Shown here: in pieces, positions 57,611-63,545 of the stretch
How the letters are laid out: each line of letters begins with the position of its first letter
Position numbering within the stretch: position 1 is the first letter of the stretch
Virus record (IMG/VR): IMGVR_UViG_3300022536_000073
Location: 1-63,545 of that record
Direction: 5' to 3' (one strand)
Length of the DNA stretch: 63,545 nt
Source of the DNA: a virus
Notes under the pieces: model-generated
Databases searched by the model: none
Seen by the model: only the letters and a program-made list of their open reading frames with translations
Told to the model about the DNA's origin: nothing
Program-made: the position numbers and the translations under genes

Positions 57611-58209
57611 TATACCCCTCTCCCACTCGTACCTACTAAAAACTCGGGACTTGCGATATCTGGGTGATCGAGCCCTAATTCGATAGCAACGTCTCTCGCC
57701 CAACGCCTAGCATCGACCTCCCAAGGAAGGTTAAGGTAGTCTTCGTACGACTCAACTACATACTCTTTCCTAACACCCTTCCATATTACCTCAAAACATC
57801 TTTCGTGGTTAGCTATTTTCGTAATTTTTATAATTTCCAAGTCCCCTATTTGAAACTGCCACCAATGTCGCATTTCGTGAGCCAGGATATGTTGGAGTTT
57901 ATCAAAAGACGGATCATAGACACTCCCAATCGTATTTGTGGAGCCATTGTACAAACCCTCCACGCCGCGTAGAAGAGAAACTTGTACTAGTTTGGGTAGG
58001 GGGTATTTATTGTGAGGATCCAATTTTTTAGCTAAAACTGGCAAAACATCTAGTCTAAGTTTGTTGAAACATTTTCTCTCTTTTTTTATAAGCACTAGAA
58101 CAAGAATCCACAGGTAGGCTGAAAATAAACCTAAGCCCAACACAACATTCTTTAGGGAGATGTACGCAGCTAAACAGGTAAAAAGCAAGGTTAAATAGCG
58201 CTCAATCAT
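57610..58209 (-). CDS. membrane-anchored zinc metalloprotease (HExxH)
   Basis: ATG 58209 (MIERYLTLL) is preferred. Two hydrophobic segments at residues about 5-43, then an HEMRH zinc motif (His111, Glu112, His115) and a downstream PWEVDARRWA with Glu164, a plausible third ligand. Membrane topology places the active site at either face; the fold looks like a minimal gluzincin. Substrate unknown. Confidence 0.7.
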   Translation of the reverse strand: MIERYLTLLFTCLAAYISLKNVVLGLGLFSAYLWILVLVLIKKERKCFNKLRLDVLPVLAKKLDPHNKYPLPKLVQVSLLRGVEGLYNGSTNTIGSVYDPSFDKLQHILAHEMRHWWQFQIGDLEIIKITKIANHERCFEVIWKGVRKEYVVESYEDYLNLPWEVDARRWARDVAIELGLDHPDIASPEFLVGTSGRGV

Positions 58210-58624
58210 AAAAAAGTTCCTCGATATACTCATCTCTCCACAGACTGTAACACCTTCTAGGCAGTACGTGGGGATGCATTATACTTTTTGGACACCCTTG
58301 GACGACCGTATCTACATGGCCCCTATCTAAAATACAGTGAGCGAGTTCGTGGAACATTACACCCTCTCTCCGAAGGTTGTCAGAACGTTCCCAATACTCC
58401 CGGCTAATGATAATTTCCGGAGGTGAGGAAGGCTTACAAAGCCCAACCGTTTTTGGAGAATGTGTGGTAGTATCACCAAATCCCGCTACTAAATCGTCGA
58501 CTTTAAAACCCCCATAATTCTCAAAACTCCTAACATAAGGTTCTAATTCCGGATCAACCTCGTAAGTCTTTGCGCACCCGACCCCTAAGAAGGCTATGAC
58601 GAAAAAAGGAACTAAACTTTTCAT
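58202..58624 (-). CDS. metzincin-like lipoprotein protease
   Basis: ATG 58624 gives a lipoprotein signal with lipobox LGVGC. Then HELAHCILDRGH (His92, Glu93, His96 and a later His103) and a Met-turn-like KSIMHP at about residues 113-118. Together these look like a zinc protease anchored in the periplasm-facing membrane. It overlaps the membrane metalloprotease gene by 8 nt, so the two are made together. Confidence 0.72.
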   Translation of the reverse strand: MKSLVPFFVIAFLGVGCAKTYEVDPELEPYVRSFENYGGFKVDDLVAGFGDTTTHSPKTVGLCKPSSPPEIIISREYWERSDNLRREGVMFHELAHCILDRGHVDTVVQGCPKSIMHPHVLPRRCYSLWRDEYIEELFYD

Positions 58625-59088
58625 TGCAGAAGTTCCTTTAATGCCTCTACATGATGGTTTAATAATCCAGTAGCTTGTGAGGTCTTTACGCAATTAGAAA
58701 CTAGGGAGCCCATATCGCTTATATCGTCATCTACAATAGCAAAGTGGGTGACTTTGGGGTGATCCCCCAACCACATCTTGATCTGGTCCCCCCTGGAACT
58801 CGCAAATATATTCTGCATGGAGTCCGGAGTTCTCCCAATAATGTAGTCTGCGAAATCGGGCAGTAAAAGTTTCAAGTCTTCCAAAGAACGCCCAATACGC
58901 CAAGAGGATGAGACCACCATTTTGGTGTTTGGTAACTCCTTGAATAATGTTTTTAAGGTACGGACTGCTTTAGGGTCTAAGTCGGCCCGATCATCAAACA
59001 TTGAGTATCCCCGCACGCGCTCGGGTTGGGAGGCGAACCATTCCCTAGAATTGAGCACCCCGTCAATGTCTAAAAAAAGCACCCTCAT
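58621..59088 (-). CDS. HAD-family hydrolase
   Basis: LFLDIDGVLN (catalytic Asp pair), VVSSSWRIG (motif II), and FAIVDDDISDMG (motif IV) show a HAD phosphatase/phosphotransferase of 155 aa. Overlaps the lipoprotein gene by 4 nt. Phages often carry such proteins, some for 5'-nucleotide or RNA-end repair; role unknown here. Confidence 0.8.
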   Translation of the reverse strand: MRVLFLDIDGVLNSREWFASQPERVRGYSMFDDRADLDPKAVRTLKTLFKELPNTKMVVSSSWRIGRSLEDLKLLLPDFADYIIGRTPDSMQNIFASSRGDQIKMWLGDHPKVTHFAIVDDDISDMGSLVSNCVKTSQATGLLNHHVEALKELLQ

Positions 59089-59090
59089 TA

Positions 59091-59354
59091 TCAGTCCTCG
59101 TTGCTAGGTTTTCTTTCGGAAAGTCTATCTAAATAGGAGCTATCGGTATAGAAGTTATCTGGTTCCCCCCAGCAATCTGGAAGTTTTGAGGACGACGTCG
59201 TTAGGTCATAGACGGAAGGGAAATGTTTGAGTATCCTACTGGCCTGTTGGCGTACGGCTTTGGGGACTCTGGGGGTGGTCTTTGGAGAACATAAGTCAAT
59301 TAAAAAGTCCCGGGCTCTGAGAACTGCCAAAGTTCGTTCGTTAGGTACTGTCAT
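59091..59354 (-). CDS. BPSL0761-like hypothetical protein, 87 aa
   Basis: Starts MTVPNERTLAVLRARDFL and carries PRVPKAVRQQASRILKHFPS, a pattern I associate with small BPSL0761-type proteins, function not known. Its start overlaps the preceding small membrane gene by 4 nt (ATGA). Confidence 0.55.
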   Translation of the reverse strand: MTVPNERTLAVLRARDFLIDLCSPKTTPRVPKAVRQQASRILKHFPSVYDLTTSSSKLPDCWGEPDNFYTDSSYLDRLSERKPSNED

Positions 59355-59449
59355 TTTAACCTCTCTACCGTGGGGATATTTGTGGTTTCTTTAACCCTAG
59401 CAAGTTTAACATACACGCTAAGTAACGAGGCTAGAACCACCGAAAACAC
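59351..59449 (-). CDS. small membrane protein, 32 aa
   Basis: GTG 59449 or 59440 (GGGAG 8 nt before the latter) start a helix (VLASLLSVYVKLARV) and a short tail, ending in ATGA overlap with the next gene. Fills an otherwise empty gap; modest confidence. Confidence 0.42.
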   Translation of the reverse strand: MFSVVLASLLSVYVKLARVKETTNIPTVERLK

Positions 59450-59457
59450 TCCCAGGA

Positions 59458-59712
59458 TTATTTTTCTTCGCACTCGAGCCCCACCACTTCTAATAGCTTG
59501 TCGGCGAGTTTCCTCGCCGTCTCCGGGGTGAGTCTCAAGCCTATTCCCACTTCTTGCTCTTTGTTGAAATCTAGATAATAGGCACTTTTTGGTCCCGTCG
59601 AGGGTGAGTATAAAACGAAAAGTTTACCCAAATCTGGGTGCGTACCCCCCCTAATCTCCAAAAGATTATTGATCTTACTCACTTTTTTATACTCGGGCTC
59701 TGCTTTATTCAT
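59458..59712 (-). CDS. hypothetical protein, 84 aa
   Basis: Beta strands and a C-terminal helix (TPETARKLADKLLEVVGLE). Overlaps the upstream gene by 8 nt. No motif recognised. Confidence 0.58.
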   Translation of the reverse strand: MNKAEPEYKKVSKINNLLEIRGGTHPDLGKLFVLYSPSTGPKSAYYLDFNKEQEVGIGLRLTPETARKLADKLLEVVGLECEEK

Positions 59713-60007
59713 TAAGTAAACCTTTCAGGCCATTGTAGTATCGATTGGCCTCCTCTCTCCAAGAATTTCTATCTTCAATCATTGTCTGAAGTACGTGTTT
59801 ACTTTTGAATTTTTTACCTTCACGCATTTCTACTTTATAAGGACGTTCCGCGAACTGGTCAGTTTTAGTTATCTTAAGTACATAACCAAGCTCTTTACGT
59901 AGTAAATCGGCATTTTCTTTTGAAACACATATTGGATATCCACCGAACGCGTCGAAATCTGAATGAAAGTGTTGGATGGTACTGAAAATATAAAGCTCAT
60001 TTTGCAT
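59705..60007 (-). CDS. hypothetical protein, 100 aa
   Basis: Mixed fold with a long C-terminal helix; located directly after the phosphoesterase gene on the minus strand (1-nt gap). No motif recognised. Confidence 0.58.
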   Translation of the reverse strand: MQNELYIFSTIQHFHSDFDAFGGYPICVSKENADLLRKELGYVLKITKTDQFAERPYKVEMREGKKFKSKHVLQTMIEDRNSWREEANRYYNGLKGLLNE

Positions 60008-60008
60008 A

Positions 60009-60761
60009 TTACACCTCGAAAATTAAATATTTGGGATCGTTGTAGTCTGACCCACTATTGAGCACTCTACAAGAATCCTCTACATTATCCTTCCTCTGGT
60101 GGTTATGCCCACAACAGAAGTAGTCAAAACGTTCCTTTACTATATCATAGAATTTTGGATTAGCGCAACATTTTTCCCATTTTTTATCGTTCACATAGGG
60201 GTTATGGTGTGTCACGGCTACAGAGGCTCGGTAAGGGGTTAAATCTATTGCTAAAATTTCATCGAATTGCTGCCAAGCTCTGTTTGACATAAATACGTGC
60301 ATTGGGCATCCCTGCACGTCTTGGAACATATTATAAGCGTCGTTTGTTGGGGGGTCTGCGTCCCCATACCACCCGTCCCAACCACAAAAAAGAACGTTGT
60401 CAATTACTTTGGGACCACGTTCTAAATGGTGGATATCGTATTTTTTGAAAAGGTGTTGGTGTAAGTACTCAAGTCTGTGAAAACCTCTATGGCCCGCTTG
60501 CTCATCCTTGCGGTCTAAGACATCCCAAAAATCATGATTGCCACGTACAAGCAGGATTGGAATATCGACGTGCTCCCGGGCTTGCTCGATACTTCTTTTA
60601 AACTGTCTTTGTTTATTGACGGCTACGTCTCCTGCCCAAATCAAGACTTTGATGTCTTGGGTTTCGATTTCTTTTTGGATCTTTTTCCAAAATTTTGAGT
60701 GCTTGGAGTGGGTTTTACCATTTAACCCGTAATGTGTGTCTGAAGTTAATAAAACCTTCAT
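60009..60761 (-). CDS. calcineurin-like metallophosphoesterase
   Basis: TSDTHYGLNG, WAGDVAVN, VRGNHDFWD, VAVTHHNPYV and CCGHNHQ are the five metal-ligand motifs in the right order. At 250 aa it is a single-domain MPE. It is distinct in sequence from the phosphoesterase at 2512. Coupled to the hexapeptide-repeat gene upstream by a 1-nt overlap. Substrate unknown. Confidence 0.85.
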   Translation of the reverse strand: MKVLLTSDTHYGLNGKTHSKHSKFWKKIQKEIETQDIKVLIWAGDVAVNKQRQFKRSIEQAREHVDIPILLVRGNHDFWDVLDRKDEQAGHRGFHRLEYLHQHLFKKYDIHHLERGPKVIDNVLFCGWDGWYGDADPPTNDAYNMFQDVQGCPMHVFMSNRAWQQFDEILAIDLTPYRASVAVTHHNPYVNDKKWEKCCANPKFYDIVKERFDYFCCGHNHQRKDNVEDSCRVLNSGSDYNDPKYLIFEV

Positions 60762-61435
60762 TATTTTGAGATTTCCATAATTTTAAAATGTGTTTTTATT
60801 AAACTAGCCACTAACTCACATTCTTCTCCGCTATAACCTTCTTCTTTACCAACTTCTTTGTAATTCTTTTCAAACTCTTTTAATGATTTCCATGTCTTAC
60901 ACCCTACATGAAACCAGTTTGGTGTAATTGTTATGTTATGTCTTAAGTTAATAATGTTGATACATTCTGAGGATTTAGTTACCTTAGCATCTCCATAAAC
61001 TTTAGCATCTCCAAAAACCCAAGCATCATCAGAAACTACAGCTTTTCCAGAAACTCTAGCATTTCCAGAAACTTGAGCATATCCAGAAACTTGAGCATTT
61101 TCATAAACTCTAGCATCATGAGAAACTCTAGCATTTCCAGAAACTTGAGCGTATCCAGTAACTACAGCATTTCCAGAAACTTGAGCGTATCCAGTAACTA
61201 CAGCATTTCCAGAAACTTGAGCGTATCCAGTAACTACAGCATTTCCCAAAACCCAAGCATCTCCAGAAATCCAAGCATTTCCAGAGATCCAACAATCACC
61301 TTCTTGACTTAGGTTTTTCTCTGATCTAACCCAACCTCCTAAATCACCTTTCTTGATACCGTATAAAGGAATATCTCGAAGTGCTCTGATTTGAGTTAGA
61401 CCGTCTTTTTTGTTGGTAGTTAATTCGTATTTCAT
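60761..61435 (-). CDS. hexapeptide-repeat (left-handed beta-helix) protein B
   Basis: Paralogue of 31217-31945: the N-terminal module, GNAxVxGxAxV repeats and the C-terminal ITPNWFHVGC module are shared, but the repeat region differs. A 12-residue unit (NAVVTGYAQVSG) occurs three times in perfect DNA copies. Predicted beta-helix, no membrane segment. Two diverged copies in one phage suggest a variable binding surface. Confidence 0.75.
   Translation of the reverse strand: MKYELTTNKKDGLTQIRALRDIPLYGIKKGDLGGWVRSEKNLSQEGDCWISGNAWISGDAWVLGNAVVTGYAQVSGNAVVTGYAQVSGNAVVTGYAQVSGNARVSHDARVYENAQVSGYAQVSGNARVSGKAVVSDDAWVFGDAKVYGDAKVTKSSECINIINLRHNITITPNWFHVGCKTWKSLKEFEKNYKEVGKEEGYSGEECELVASLIKTHFKIMEISK
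61131..61238. repeat. three perfect 36-bp direct repeats in protein B gene
   Basis: Copies 61131-61166, 61167-61202 and 61203-61238 are identical. Each encodes two hexapeptide turns. Recent slippage or recombination is likely. Confidence 0.9.
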
Positions 61436-61662
61436 CGTTTTATCTCCCTAAACGCCAACCTCGGTTTAATTAACAAAAAAGCTTCGAGCCTAGTCCCACA
61501 TTTGGGGCACTCTTCTTGCTCCCCTGCGATGTCACAGGCTACTGTTGCGGGAACAGTTTGCTCATCAAATTTATCTAACAAACACTCCCCCGCTTTTGAC
61601 TGAAACTCAATTTCAGTTGTGCAGTTAGGGCACTCAACAACTACGGAATCATATAATCCCAT
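61432..61662 (-). CDS. zinc-ribbon protein, 76 aa
   Basis: CPNCTTEIEF and CPKCGTRLEAF pairs frame a zinc ribbon with an intervening domain; such small proteins are frequent in phages. It overlaps the gene after it by 4 nt (ATGA). Confidence 0.6.
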   Translation of the reverse strand: MGLYDSVVVECPNCTTEIEFQSKAGECLLDKFDEQTVPATVACDIAGEQEECPKCGTRLEAFLLIKPRLAFREIKR

Positions 61663-61665
61663 ACA

Positions 61666-61896
61666 CTAAGCTGCCTTGGAGTCTTTCCCAGTCATGATAA
61701 ACCAACCAAGAATCCCGAAATCAGCATAATCATGGTCGTGATACTCTAATTCAAAAATAGCGATATCAAACTCTTGTGATTTAATGCCCATCCCCACAGC
61801 TTGTGTTTTGATGGCCGTCAAAGTACCTTCAAAAGCTTTGCCAGTCTTACTGTGGATTTGATAAATTCCTGTTTTTAAATCTCTAAGCCTGTACAT
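61666..61896 (-). CDS. hypothetical protein, 76 aa
   Basis: ATG 61896 has GGAGG 5 nt upstream and is preferred to ATG 61929, which overlaps the preceding stop as TAATG. Beta-rich small protein with repeated Asp-His-Asp near the C-terminus. Function unknown. Confidence 0.55.
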   Translation of the reverse strand: MYRLRDLKTGIYQIHSKTGKAFEGTLTAIKTQAVGMGIKSQEFDIAIFELEYHDHDYADFGILGWFIMTGKDSKAA

Positions 61897-61928
61897 AAAA
61901 CCTCCATTATTGTGTTCGTGGTGTACCA

Positions 61929-62090
61929 TTAGAAAGTAACTCTTTTTAATACTTTGCTGTAACCCTTTTTGATCTTACTATGCAGGGATTTGTTTTTCAG
62001 TAAAGAGTGAATCAACAACAATCCGCCCCCAGGAGCTACGACTACCGTAGTCCAAAAAGCAATCTGTTTAAAGGTCTTCTTTTTGCTCAT
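61929..62090 (-). CDS. small membrane protein, 53 aa
   Basis: Basic N-terminus, one membrane helix (FWTTVVVAPGGGLLLIHSLL) and a basic C-terminus. It overlaps the subtilase stop by 4 nt. Unknown function. Confidence 0.55.
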   Translation of the reverse strand: MSKKKTFKQIAFWTTVVVAPGGGLLLIHSLLKNKSLHSKIKKGYSKVLKRVTF

Positions 62091-63016
62091 TTCAAACTCC
62101 TCAAAGCCTTCCCAGCATTAAGTCTACTTTCGGACCTTACCTTACCCTTTAAGTTAGGTGTTGTATCCGCTTCTTTGATTATAATCTCAGATAACTGTTC
62201 GGGGGTCAACTGTGTCTTTTTTGACTTCAATAAAGCGGCCACACCGCTTACAAAGGCGGTGGCCTGTGAGCTACCGCTCAGTGCTGCTCTTCCGTTTTTG
62301 GGGTAAGTACTCGAGATCCTCACTCCAGGAGCCGCTATGTCTACGCTCTTTTTTCCATAGTTAAAACGGGCACCTACAACATCTTTTTCATCTGTCCCCG
62401 TAACACAAAGTACGTTAGAAAGTTCGTAAGCACACGGAAAGAAACGTTTTTCAAGTCTATCATCTATATCTGCTTCATTGTTCCCGGCTGCTGCAACTAC
62501 TAGGATCCCTGCCTGACGGGCCCGTAACAAAGTTAAATACTCCGCCTCTACAAAACGCATACCTCCCGCACTAAAATTAATAATATCTACCCGACGTTTG
62601 ATCGCATAATCCACAGCTTTTATAGCGTAGTGTAGGTTTTGTGGCCCTGTGTTGTTAGAGGAATAGTACTTGATCGGCAAAATAGAGACCCCTGGAGCCA
62701 CTTTCCGCACAATACCTGCTACGTGCGTTCCGTGGCCGTTCACGTCACTATGGTCCCCAAAGGGGGGTGTGAAGCTTTTACCCCACATAACGCCTGGGAG
62801 GTCTGGATGATCTGCTTGCACTCCGGTGTCGATCACCGCCACGACTACGTCTTTATGGCCTCTGGTAACTTCCCATGCCTTGAGTATGTCGATTTTAGCC
62901 AAGCCCCAGTTCTCTGGAGAGTTGATTAGAGCCTTTTTCTGAGTACTTTCGGCATGGTCTCCGTAAGTCAGAATTCCTAAGATAGCCAATATAGCTGCAT
63001 AAAAAGTATAGTTCAT
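62087..63016 (-). CDS. secreted subtilisin-like serine protease (S8)
   Basis: ATG 63016 gives a signal peptide (FYAAILAILGILTYGDHA). The triad is Asp63 in VAVIDTGVQ, His95 in NGHGTHVAGI and Ser250 in SGSSQATAFVSGVAALL, with the oxyanion Asn in AAAGNN. At about 309 aa it is a catalytic domain with short propeptide-like N-terminus. A periplasmic or extracellular protease encoded by a phage is unusual; target unknown. Confidence 0.86.
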   Translation of the reverse strand: MNYTFYAAILAILGILTYGDHAESTQKKALINSPENWGLAKIDILKAWEVTRGHKDVVVAVIDTGVQADHPDLPGVMWGKSFTPPFGDHSDVNGHGTHVAGIVRKVAPGVSILPIKYYSSNNTGPQNLHYAIKAVDYAIKRRVDIINFSAGGMRFVEAEYLTLLRARQAGILVVAAAGNNEADIDDRLEKRFFPCAYELSNVLCVTGTDEKDVVGARFNYGKKSVDIAAPGVRISSTYPKNGRAALSGSSQATAFVSGVAALLKSKKTQLTPEQLSEIIIKEADTTPNLKGKVRSESRLNAGKALRSLK

Positions 63017-63062
63017 AATCCCAACATAACACGTCTTGGGGGGGTTTGGGAACCCCCTATTT

Positions 63063-63071
63063 TGGTATAAT
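63063..63071 (+). promoter_or_regulatory. extended -10 promoter (TGGTATAAT)
   Basis: ATTTTGGTATAATTGG, preceded by a G-run and C5 stretch that can form a hairpin; drives the tail-type gene at 63111. Confidence 0.72.
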
Positions 63072-63096
63072 TGGATTAGATATATAGATTTAGATT

Positions 63097-63106
63097 GGAG
63101 ATCTCC
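63097..63106 (+). promoter_or_regulatory. palindrome covering a Shine-Dalgarno
   Basis: GGAGATCTCC includes the GGAG Shine-Dalgarno of the 63111 gene; folding would bury it. Confidence 0.4.
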
Positions 63107-63110
63107 CAAA

Positions 63111-63545
63111 ATGAGTAAATTCAAGAACTTAGCAAAAGATGTGCCCCCTACAGAGCATACTTTTATTGTGGACGTTGAGGGTCAAGCTACCAAAAAACGG
63201 TATGTAGGTGAGTTTACTTGCAAAATCCCTACCCAAAAAGACCAATGTCTCATTGCTAAACACAGAGCGTTCCTTAATGGAGAGTTTGCTCAATATCTCG
63301 ACCCGATTACTTTAAACACCCACCACATGATTTCTTATCTCAGATTCACTATCCAGACCGACGGCTGCCCTAAGTGGTGGGTAGATTCGGATTTGGGCTA
63401 TGAATTAATCGACGCCAACGTTACCGAAGTCGTGTATAACAGCGTGTTGGAGTTCGAGCGTGACTGGATGAAGCAGATTTGGGGAGAAGAAGAGATACAA
63501 AAGCTAGAGGACCAAGACGGTGACCGAGAGGAAGTCCAAGAAGCA
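63111..63545 (+). CDS. tail-type protein, runs off the window end
   Basis: 145 aa visible. It opens with YVGEFTCKIPTQKDQCLIAK, then HRAFLNGEFAQYLDP and a YLRFTIQTDGCPKWW stretch, a layout like tail-assembly chaperones, followed by an acidic tail. The gene continues beyond 63545, so its 3' end, and any frameshift, are unseen. Confidence 0.55.
   Translation, partial: MSKFKNLAKDVPPTEHTFIVDVEGQATKKRYVGEFTCKIPTQKDQCLIAKHRAFLNGEFAQYLDPITLNTHHMISYLRFTIQTDGCPKWWVDSDLGYELIDANVTEVVYNSVLEFERDWMKQIWGEEEIQKLEDQDGDREEVQEA

Noticed and set aside
61073-61312. A plus-strand ORF of Ser/Ile/Asn repeats over the hexapeptide-repeat gene
   Set aside because: It is the reverse-strand reading of the repeat in protein B, with no ribosome site; protein B has a fold and a paralogue.

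Overview
This window is a piece of a large tailed-phage genome with a contractile tail. It carries the terminase small and large subunits, portal, MuF-like protein, prohead protease, scaffold, major capsid protein, tail sheath and tail tube, a fibre and adhesin block, a full-length sigma-70 factor, a truncated Rad50/SbcC ATPase, a RuvC-like resolvase, two DNA methyltransferases and one tRNA. Several encoded products act at a Gram-negative envelope: a PagL-like lipid A deacylase, two lipoproteins, an outer-membrane-like protein and a periplasm-directed transglycosylase. The host is therefore inferred to be Gram-negative. The genus cannot be named from the sequence.

Layout: 3-4709 (+) holds recombination and repair genes (Rad50-like, phosphoesterase, RuvC) and a secreted lytic transglycosylase. 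4762-19909 (+) is packaging and head: TerS, an HNH homing endonuclease, TerL, portal, MuF, a GroES-like co-chaperonin, a ClpP-like protease, a Cas4-like nuclease, an exported ClpP-like protein, a Cys-rich HTH protein, prohead protease, scaffold and major capsid protein. 19979-22928 (-) is an accessory cluster with the PagL-like deacylase and an inorganic pyrophosphatase. 23114-30449 (+) carries small proteins, then fibre, adhesin and patatin genes. 30424-32539 (-) encodes surface proteins: an outer-membrane-like protein, a hexapeptide-repeat protein and a collagen-like lipoprotein. 32662-38053 (+) is neck and structural genes with a holin-like protein. 38054-43348 (-) is a dense run of small genes plus a C5 methyltransferase with a second long ORF nested in another frame. 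43431-46529 (+) is the sigma factor, a DUF6899-like protein and a cysteine peptidase. 46627-54010 (+) is tail genes up to sheath and tube, interrupted by EDxHD homing endonucleases. 55422-63016 (-) is tRNA-Asn, a DNA methylase, MazG, membrane and lipoprotein metalloproteases, HAD and phosphoesterase genes, a second hexapeptide-repeat paralogue and a secreted subtilase. A tail-type gene starts at 63111 and runs off the end.

The control layer is unusually readable. About eleven operons start with an extended -10 element (TGRTATAAT) and have no recognisable -35. A second class has a -10-like hexamer exactly 6 nt before an ATG with no Shine-Dalgarno, which predicts leaderless mRNA. The sigma gene itself and a 105-residue gene have host-like -35/-10 pairs with 17-nt spacing. 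The phage sigma keeps regions 2 and 3 but has a strongly altered region 4.2 recognition helix, which fits promoters lacking a -35. All functional calls come from motif reading without database searches.
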